A stretch of DNA of 11,804 bases from S012-109 sp964425105. Its GTDB lineage: Bacteria > Pseudomonadota > Gammaproteobacteria > SZUA-140. Location: the NCBI GenBank assembly GCA_964425105.1, contig CAYRLE010000081.1, positions 1 to 11,804 on the forward strand, given 5' to 3'. The notes beneath the pieces were generated by a model. That model did no database searches. It had not been told where the DNA came from and saw nothing but the letters and a program-made list of their open reading frames with translations. Positions 6,579-11,804 of this stretch are shown one piece after another (the first letter of the stretch is position 1; every line of letters starts with the position of its first letter). The position numbers were made by a program, and so were the translations under genes.

Positions 6579-6601
6579 GTGTATTGTCTCGGTTCGCCCA
6601 T
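6575..6601 (-). CDS. Possible 8-residue leader peptide overlapping the ATPase start
   Basis: An ATG at 6601 opens MGEPRQYT and its TGA (6575-6577) overlaps the ATPase ATG as ATGA. Purine-rich sites GGGAG (6605-6609, only 3 bases away) and GGAG (6613-6616, 11 bases away) precede it. The ATPase itself has no Shine-Dalgarno sequence, so re-initiation from this frame would explain how it is translated. The evidence is only positional. Confidence 0.25.
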   Translation of the reverse strand: MGEPRQYT

Positions 6602-6642
6602 GTACTCCCTATCTCCGGAGGTATGGCATATTGCCTTTGTAT

Positions 6643-6748
6643 GGGTAATGGGTAATGAGTAATGAGTAATGAGTGATGGGTAATAGTGATGAGTGATGAA
6701 TAAACCTATTTTTACTCATCACTCTTCACTCATTACTGTTCACTCGTC
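6643..6748. repeat. Inverted clusters of heptamer repeats between permease and ATPase genes
   Basis: The left cluster (6643-6704) is a run of 7-base units of form GRGTRAT: GGGTAAT twice, GAGTAAT twice, GAGTGAT, GGGTAAT, a 6-base AGTGAT, GAGTGAT and GAATAAA. The right cluster (6714-6748) holds five related units in the opposite orientation (ACTCATC, ACTCTTC, ACTCATT, ACTGTTC, ACTCGTC). The inner units form a stem of 13 pairs in 14 positions (6691-6704 with 6711-6724) with a 6-base loop. The right end overlaps the permease stop codon (6747-6749). A second, related cluster lies at 11519-11616. Confidence 0.8.
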
Positions 6749-8186
6749 AGCCCCGGCGCAGGCGCGGATCGAAGGCGTCGCGCACCGCATCCGACAGCAG
6801 ATTGGCCGCCAGCACCAACACGAACATGAATACGAAGGCCGCCAGCAGCGACCACCACACCATGGGATCACGGGCCATCTCCAGGCGCGCACCATTGATC
6901 ATGTTGCCCCAGCTGTGCATGGAGGGATCCACCCCCACACCCACATAGGAGAGAATGGCCTCCGCCAGCACCAGGCCGCTGAAGTCCAACACCACGGTGA
7001 TGAGCACGATATGCATCACGTTGGGCAGCAGGTGGCGGCTCATAATGCGACGGTGGGGCACACCGAAGGCAGTGGCCGCCTGCACGAACTCCACGCCATG
7101 GAGTTTCATGGTCTCGCCGCGCAGCAGGCGGCACAGGCCCGTCCAGCTGGTCACTCCGAGAATGATACACAGAAACAGCAGGCGCATGTCGGCACGCGCG
7201 GCGGCGGTTTCGAACAATTCGGGATGGGTGTCGATATAGACCTGCAGCATGAGCACGGCGGAGGCGATGAGCAGCACCCCGGGAATGGAATTGAGGGTGG
7301 TGTAGAGATACTGGATCACGTCATCCACCCAGCCCCGGAAGTAGCCCGCCATGATGCCCAGCATCAAGGCAAAGGGCAGCATCACCAGGGTGGTCAGGGT
7401 GCCGATCACCAGGGCGGTGCGGATACTCTTCAGGGTCTGGTAGAACACATCCTGGCCCACCTTGTCGGTGCCGAAGATGTGATAGAAGGGTGCCAGTTCC
7501 ACCGCCCAGGCCACGGCAATGAAAATCACCGCTGCCGTCACCAGCATCACCCGCCATGGCAGGTCGCAGCGCCCAGACACCACCTGGCGCAGCATGAAAC
7601 CATAGGGGCGGCTGCCGCGGTGGGCCAGCAGCCCCACCCACAAGAGGGCGAACAACAGCCACAGGACGGCCCCCGAGGCCAGGCCCTGCAGGCTGCGCTG
7701 CAGGATGTCCTGGCCACGCTGGCGGCGGGGGTCGGCGAGGTGGGCGCCGCCGTAGCGGAGGCGCGGATAGTCCCGCACCCGGCTGCCGTCGGGCAGTTCC
7801 AGGGTCTCCTTGGCATAGAGATGGGTGGCGAAGGGGGCGGAATAAGTCTTTTCACTGCGCTCCTTGAGAGGACGCAGCACCAGATCCAGGAGGCTCAGCG
7901 CCTCCACTGAATAATAGACTTCGCTATTGCCGTTCTGCTGCTTGAGAGGTTCGCGGAAATGAACCGAGTCCAGCAGACCCACCACCACGTAGCAGGCGAT
8001 GATCACCATGGAGACCATGCCCACCCGGCTGGCGAATACCCGCTGCCAGGGCGCCCACAGATGCGGATGACGGCGGGCATAGAACAGGAACGCGCCGATG
8101 ACCGCCAGCAGCACGAACACCAGGGCATCGGTCCACAACAGCACCGGCTTCAGCCCCCTCAGGTAGGCCAGCTGCTCAATACCCAT
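6747..8186 (-). CDS. Peptide ABC transporter permease of DppC/YejE type with long N-terminal extension (479 aa)
   Basis: This is one of the two inner-membrane pore subunits of the importer. The C-terminal half is a normal DppC-like domain: a membrane helix at about 213-233, GTDKVGQDVF (239-248), five further helices, and the ATPase-docking EAA loop around 365-390 (EFVQAATAFG, then HLLPNV). Before it come about 200 extra residues with three predicted helices (17-36, 57-76, 168-188). Charge distribution (ARRHP after helix 1, AHRGSRP after helix 3) puts the 77-167 loop in the periplasm. DppC/YejE proteins are usually about 300-340 residues. The start at 8186 was chosen for GGGAGG (8191-8196); it shares the box GAGGCGCCATG with the upstream permease gene. 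An ATG at 8207 is in frame but lacks such a site. Its start is 36 bases after the permease B stop, so the two are co-transcribed. Confidence 0.93.
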   Translation of the reverse strand: MGIEQLAYLRGLKPVLLWTDALVFVLLAVIGAFLFYARRHPHLWAPWQRVFASRVGMVSMVIIACYVVVGLLDSVHFREPLKQQNGNSEVYYSVEALSLLDLVLRPLKERSEKTYSAPFATHLYAKETLELPDGSRVRDYPRLRYGGAHLADPRRQRGQDILQRSLQGLASGAVLWLLFALLWVGLLAHRGSRPYGFMLRQVVSGRCDLPWRVMLVTAAVIFIAVAWAVELAPFYHIFGTDKVGQDVFYQTLKSIRTALVIGTLTTLVMLPFALMLGIMAGYFRGWVDDVIQYLYTTLNSIPGVLLIASAVLMLQVYIDTHPELFETAAARADMRLLFLCIILGVTSWTGLCRLLRGETMKLHGVEFVQAATAFGVPHRRIMSRHLLPNVMHIVLITVVLDFSGLVLAEAILSYVGVGVDPSMHSWGNMINGARLEMARDPMVWWSLLAAFVFMFVLVLAANLLSDAVRDAFDPRLRRG

Positions 8187-8222
8187 GGCGCCTCCCAAGA
8201 CCGGCATGCCCTATAACATGCT

Positions 8223-9200
8223 TCATGATAGCCTGATCCTCGGATCCACCAGGGTGTAGGAGACATCGGTGAGCAACAGGCCGATGATGTAGAGCACCGA
8301 GCCCAGAAACACCATGGAACGCACGATGGCGAAGTCCTGGGAGCGGATGGCATCGATGGTGTAGCTGCCCAGGCCGGGAATGCCGAAAAAGGATTCCAGC
8401 ACCAGGCTGCCCATGAACAACAGTGGCAGCAACACCACCACCCCGGTGAGGATGGGGATCATGGCGTTCTTCAACACGTGGCGGAACAACACCAGGCGTT
8501 CACTCAAACCCTTGGCGCGCGCGGTGCGCACATAGTCCTTGCCCGCCTCTTCGAGGAAGATGGTGCGGTACCAGCGACCGCCGGAGCCGATGCCGTAGAG
8601 TATGGCGATCAGCACTGGCAGGATGATGAACTTGATGGCCCGCAGGCCGCCGTCATAGCCCGAGATGGGCACCAGGTGCAGCAGCTTGCCGATCAGATAC
8701 TGGCCGCCGATGATGTAGAACAGGGAAGAGATGGACATCAGCGCCACCAGCATCACCACCCCCACCACGTCCACATAGGTGGCGCGGAAGAACACCAGCA
8801 CCAGGGCTACAGTGATGTTGGTCAGCAGGCCGAAGATCAGAATGGGCACGGCGATGGCCAGACTGGGCCACATGCGTTGATAGATGTCGTGACCGATGTC
8901 GCGCCCGGCATCGGAGCGCCCGAACTGGAAGGCGAACAGGCGCAGGGACTTCGCAAAGAATATGGTGTCGGTAAAGCGTGCCACACCCTTCTGTTCGCTA
9001 TTGTAGAGCAGCGGCTTGTCATAGCCGCGCTCCGCCTTCCACTTCTCGATGGCCGCCGGAGTCACGTGCTTCATGCCCAGGTGCATGCGCGCCATGTCGT
9101 CGGGGGTGTTGACCACGAAAAACAACATGAAGGTGATCAGGTTGACGCCGATCAGAATCGGTATGGCATACAGCAGGCGGCGGACGATGTAGGCAAACAT
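8223..9200 (-). CDS. Peptide ABC transporter permease of DppB/YejB type (325 aa)
   Basis: This is the partner pore subunit. It starts with the DppB-style MFAYIVRRLLYAIPILIGVN first membrane helix (about 8-30). A periplasmic segment of about 80 residues follows, then five predicted helices. The EAA loop at about 217-250 reads EEAGKDYVRTARAKG with a downstream NAMIPI. The C-terminus (VLYIIGLLLTDVSYTLVDPR) is also typical. Length is normal for DppB-type permeases. The start is firm: the ATG at 9200 is four bases from GAGG (9205-9208), which itself overlaps the TGA of the binding-protein gene. Only six bases separate the two genes, so translation is very likely coupled. Confidence 0.95.
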   Translation of the reverse strand: MFAYIVRRLLYAIPILIGVNLITFMLFFVVNTPDDMARMHLGMKHVTPAAIEKWKAERGYDKPLLYNSEQKGVARFTDTIFFAKSLRLFAFQFGRSDAGRDIGHDIYQRMWPSLAIAVPILIFGLLTNITVALVLVFFRATYVDVVGVVMLVALMSISSLFYIIGGQYLIGKLLHLVPISGYDGGLRAIKFIILPVLIAILYGIGSGGRWYRTIFLEEAGKDYVRTARAKGLSERLVLFRHVLKNAMIPILTGVVVLLPLLFMGSLVLESFFGIPGLGSYTIDAIRSQDFAIVRSMVFLGSVLYIIGLLLTDVSYTLVDPRIRLS

Positions 9201-9206
9201 GGCGCC

Positions 9207-11372
9207 TCACCCCTCCCCGGCGCCGAGCGCCGGCTGGCGGATGCGGCGCAGATAACTGAACCAGGCCGGTATCAGCAGGGCCAGCAGCAGGAGCAGCAGC
9301 AGACCCAGCGGCCACAGCAGCGGTTGGTTCCACTGGGCGCGCAGGCGCTTGCGCAGCTGGGGATCGATGCGCCGGTACTTCAGGGTATTGTTGGCCATCA
9401 GGTTGGGCTTGGCGTTGTGATACCAGCTATGATAGAGGGAAAACCCCTTGGGGTGGAAACCCCATACCCAGGGGGCGTCGCGGCGCACGATGGCGACCAT
9501 TTCATCGATGATGGCCTGGCGCTGCGGCCCGTTGTCCATGTTCTTCATCTCCTCGAAGAGGCGGTCGAATTCGGGGTTGGCATAGTTGGCGGCATTTTCG
9601 CCATGGTGCCGGGCCTTGCCGTTGGGGCCGTAGAGCAAAAACAGGAAATTCTCCGGGTCGGGATAGTCGGCATTCCAGCCCCAGATGAAGATCTGGGCAT
9701 TGCCATTGCGCAACTTGTCCTGAAAGCGGTTGTAGTCGCTGCTGCGCACCACCAGCTGGATGTCCAGCTTCTGAAACTGCTTGCGGTACCATTCCAGGCG
9801 CGCCTTGTCGTCCGGCCCCATGGCAGTGACATCGAAGTACAGCACCAGGGGCTTGCCCGTCTCCTGATCGACACCGTTGGCATAACCCGCCTCCGCCAGC
9901 AGGCGGCGCGCCGCCTCGATGGCCTTGCGCCGGGGATGGCCGTTGCGCCACTCATAGACATAAGGGTTGATGCCGGCGCGCCCCGGCACATGGCCGAAGA
10001 TGCCCGGCGGGATAGGCCCCTGGGCGGGGATGCCGCGGCCATTGGCGAAGATGGAAATGTATTCCTCGTAGTCCAGGGCGATGGAAAGGGCCTGGCGCAG
10101 CTTGCGCTGGCGCTCGCCGTAGCCCCCCACCACCGGGTCCAGCATGTTGAAGCCGAGATAGAAAATGGAGGTATTGACGGCAGTGAGCAGCTGAATGCCC
10201 TTGGCGCGCATGGCATCGGTGAGCGCCACCTCGCCTTCGCCGCCCACTCGCACGGCCTGATCGAAACTGTCGGAGGTGATGCCCGAGGTGTCGTAATAGC
10301 CCTGCAGAAACTTGTTCCAGTAGGGAATGTCCTCTTTCTCCAGGCTGTACACCACCTTGTCGATGAAGGGCAGAGGACGGCCGGCGTCTGCCAGCAGTCC
10401 CGCTGCGGCGTCCTCAGGCTGGCCGTGGACCGGATAGCGTTCGCCATGGAAATTGGGGTTGCGCGCCAGCACCATGCGCCGGTTGGGGTCGTTGACGGTG
10501 AGCATGTAGGGGCCGGTGCCCACCGGATACCAGTCCAGGGTGAGGTTCTTCTCCGCCATGCCGGGCTGGGAGTAGAAGCGGTCCGCCTCCGGTGGCAGGG
10601 GTGCGAAAAAGGGCATGGCCAGCCAATAGCGCAGCTGGGGATATTTGCCGCGCACCTTGATGCGGTAGGTATAGCGGTCCAGCACCTGTGCCCCCTCTAG
10701 AGGATACTGGGTCAGATCCAGATAGCTGCCGCCGGCGGCGCGCAGCGCCCGGTCCGCCGCCTCCAGACGGGCGGCATATTCCTTGAGGCCGACGATGTAC
10801 TCGCTCATGATGCCGAAGATGGGTGAGAACAGGCGCGGATGGGCCAGGCGTTTGATCTGGTAGACATAGTCCGCCGCCACCAGTTCCCGGCTGCCGGTCT
10901 CGGCAAAGTCCGCCAAGCTGTAGATCTTCTTGAGGCGTTCCGCACCCAGCTGGTGATAGAGGTAGTTTCCCGAGGCGTCGCGGGCAAAGGCGGGATGCGG
11001 CTGGTAGCGGATGCCGGGACGGATGCGGATATCATAGACGCTGTAGGCCACCGCCTCGCCATCCGTGCCGTCCAGCTCCCTGCCGTCGGCAGCGTAGAAA
11101 CGCGCCCGGGGCATCTCCGCCGCCGCCAGCGGCACCAGAGTATAGGGCCGCTTCAAGTAATGGTACTGCAGCGGCGGCTCGTAGATCTGGCCGATGAACT
11201 GGTACTCGTTGGCACTGTAGGAGCGGGCCGGATCGAGATGCTTGGGGCGCTCCCGGAAAGAGGCGTACATGATGTTCTGATCGTCTTCCGCAGCGGGATA
11301 GGGATTGTTCCACGGCCGCTCGCCGCAGCCCCCCAGCATCAACAGCAGCAGACTCAGCCCCAGCAGGCGCAT
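9207..11372 (-). CDS. Peptide-type substrate-binding lipoprotein with C-terminal membrane anchor (721 aa)
   Basis: This is an SBP_bac_5-family receptor that delivers peptides or similar ligands to the permeases encoded just downstream. The N-terminus MRLLGLSLLLLMLGGC is a lipoprotein signal with lipobox LGGC and C16 as the lipidated residue. The body shows the family pattern: RERPKHLDPA, YEPPLQYHYL, DIRIRPGIRY, VGTGPYML, LRQALSIALDYEEYI and WGWNADYPDPENFLF. Near the C-terminus a leucine-rich membrane helix (about 685-707) is followed by basic YLRRIRQ, so the tail should be cytoplasmic. It is longer than E. coli YejA (604 aa), which has neither anchor. The start at 11372 was chosen because it opens directly with the signal peptide and has GGAG nine bases upstream. 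A TTG at 11516 would add 48 residues that bury the signal. It is first in the four-gene operon. Confidence 0.93.
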   Translation of the reverse strand: MRLLGLSLLLLMLGGCGERPWNNPYPAAEDDQNIMYASFRERPKHLDPARSYSANEYQFIGQIYEPPLQYHYLKRPYTLVPLAAAEMPRARFYAADGRELDGTDGEAVAYSVYDIRIRPGIRYQPHPAFARDASGNYLYHQLGAERLKKIYSLADFAETGSRELVAADYVYQIKRLAHPRLFSPIFGIMSEYIVGLKEYAARLEAADRALRAAGGSYLDLTQYPLEGAQVLDRYTYRIKVRGKYPQLRYWLAMPFFAPLPPEADRFYSQPGMAEKNLTLDWYPVGTGPYMLTVNDPNRRMVLARNPNFHGERYPVHGQPEDAAAGLLADAGRPLPFIDKVVYSLEKEDIPYWNKFLQGYYDTSGITSDSFDQAVRVGGEGEVALTDAMRAKGIQLLTAVNTSIFYLGFNMLDPVVGGYGERQRKLRQALSIALDYEEYISIFANGRGIPAQGPIPPGIFGHVPGRAGINPYVYEWRNGHPRRKAIEAARRLLAEAGYANGVDQETGKPLVLYFDVTAMGPDDKARLEWYRKQFQKLDIQLVVRSSDYNRFQDKLRNGNAQIFIWGWNADYPDPENFLFLLYGPNGKARHHGENAANYANPEFDRLFEEMKNMDNGPQRQAIIDEMVAIVRRDAPWVWGFHPKGFSLYHSWYHNAKPNLMANNTLKYRRIDPQLRKRLRAQWNQPLLWPLGLLLLLLLALLIPAWFSYLRRIRQPALGAGEG

Positions 11373-11450
11373 CCGCCACCACTCCGGCGCAGCGGCGCGC
11401 CAGTCTGCGGGAATAGACAGAATATTATGTAAGACTGGGGAAATATCATT

Positions 11451-11478
11451 ACAATAGCAGGGCATTCTCACTTGTCCA
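11451..11478 (-). promoter_or_regulatory. Candidate sigma-70 promoter for the ABC transporter operon
   Basis: On the minus strand TGGACA (11473-11478) and TATTGT (11451-11456) are separated by 16 bases, with TGC just before the -10 element. Transcription would start near 11444, about 70 bases before the ATG at 11372. Other AT-rich pairings exist nearby, so the choice is uncertain. Confidence 0.3.
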
Positions 11479-11518
11479 GCATGATATATTACCTGGATTC
11501 GCGACTTAATGGGCAATA

Positions 11519-11616
11519 GTGATGAGTGTGGCGTGAGGGGTCAGGAGTGAGGAGATGAGTGCGGCACTTGATGCTTGATAATGATTTCTCCTCACCCCTT
11601 ACGCCTCACTCATCAC
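11519..11616. repeat. Long inverted repeat built from heptamer units, between the ABC operon and fabI
   Basis: The left arm (11519-11555) consists of 7-base units GTGATGA, GTGTGGC, GTGAGGG, GTCAGGA, GTGAGGA and a final GA. The right arm (11587-11616), read on the minus strand, is GTGATGA, GTGAGGC, GTAAGGG, GTGAGGA, GA. The arms match almost perfectly except that the left has one extra heptamer. A 31-base loop separates them. The unit resembles the heptamers of the cluster at 6643-6748. It lies between two divergent genes, so it can affect both. Confidence 0.85.
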
Positions 11617-11688
11617 AGATTCGCTTACATTACAACAATAAGTACCGGGCTAACTCGTAACCACCAACACTAACATAAAGGTAACGCT

Positions 11689-11804
11689 ATGGGATTCTTA
11701 CAAGGCAAGCGCGCATTGATCGTGGGGGTCGCCAGCACCCGTTCCATCGCCTGGGGCATCGCCCAGGCCATGCACCGGGAGGGCGCCGAGCTGGCCTTCA
11801 CCTA
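11689..11804 (+). CDS. fabI: Enoyl-[acyl-carrier-protein] reductase [NADH] FabI (first 38 codons, runs off right edge)
   Basis: FabI reduces trans-2-enoyl-ACP to acyl-ACP in the last step of each round of type II fatty acid elongation, in the cytoplasm. The visible part begins MGFLQGKRALIVGV and continues through STRSIAWGIAQAMHREGAEL. This is the NADH-binding start of the short-chain dehydrogenase fold with the FabI-type spacing GVASxxSIAxGIA, and it is very close to the E. coli protein. AAAGG lies seven bases before the ATG. The catalytic Tyr-x6-Tyr-x6-Lys residues lie beyond the window edge. It is divergent from the ABC transporter operon, and the long heptamer inverted repeat lies upstream of it. 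Confidence 0.95.
   Translation, partial: MGFLQGKRALIVGVASTRSIAWGIAQAMHREGAELAFT

Larger units (their letters stand above)
11373..11688. other. 316-base divergent spacer between the binding-protein gene and fabI
   Basis: No gene was recognised here. The spacer holds a candidate promoter for the ABC operon (11451-11478), the inverted heptamer repeat (11519-11616), and the fabI leader (11617-11688) with AAAGG seven bases before its start. No clear promoter for fabI could be picked; the A/T-rich stretch around 11625-11645 is the likeliest place. Confidence 0.5.

Noticed and set aside
5319..7910. Long plus-strand open frames antisense to the double ATPase and second permease
   Set aside because: Composition is that of antisense shadows, with no recognisable domain. 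The minus strand encodes conserved Walker, signature and EAA motifs over the same bases.
8478..10700. 740-codon plus-strand open frame across the permease and binding-protein genes
   Set aside because: It is rich in His, Gln and Val in the way typical of reverse-complemented GC-rich genes, and it spans the junction of two well-recognised minus-strand genes.
11373..11516. N-terminal extension of the binding protein from a TTG at 11516
   Set aside because: It would place 48 residues in front of a perfect lipoprotein signal peptide, and it overlaps the likely promoter region.

Overview
The window looks like chromosomal DNA from a motile, GC-rich Gram-negative bacterium, most likely a gammaproteobacterium. 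The start of fabI is very close to the enterobacterial protein, there is a four-gene oligopeptide ABC operon of Yej/Dpp/Opp type, and a FliA-type (sigma-28) flagellar promoter is present. Assignment below class level is not possible from the sequence. No phage, transposase, integrase, CRISPR, rRNA or tRNA was seen.

Left third (1-3137), signalling and motility. The 5' part of a membrane-anchored sensor, probably a methyl-accepting chemotaxis protein, runs off the left edge on the minus strand. A strong sigma-28 promoter match lies 254 bases upstream of its start. Upstream again, on the same strand, is a tandem-receiver response regulator whose first receiver has lost its phosphoacceptor aspartate. 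Divergent from it is a MinD/ParA-like ATPase of a non-FlhG, non-MinD type, itself preceded by a weaker sigma-28-like site. These three genes may form a flagellar-regulon chemotaxis or positioning module.

Middle (3214-4545). moeA (molybdenum cofactor synthesis) follows the ATPase on the plus strand. It meets the ABC operon head-on across two REP-like hairpins, one of which contains the stop codon of the ABC ATPase.

Right part (4542-11372, minus strand). The operon reads substrate-binding protein, permease B, permease C/E, then a double ATPase, the same order as yejABEF. Its members are unusual. The binding protein has a lipobox and also a C-terminal transmembrane anchor. The second permease has about 200 extra N-terminal residues with three predicted membrane helices and a large periplasmic loop. 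The ATPase carries the OppD/OppF-type four-cysteine motif in both halves. The gap before the ATPase gene holds a cluster of inverted heptamer repeats. A related cluster lies in the divergent space between the binding protein and fabI.

Right edge (11689-11804, plus strand). The first 38 codons of fabI, enoyl-ACP reductase of type II fatty acid synthesis, are present.
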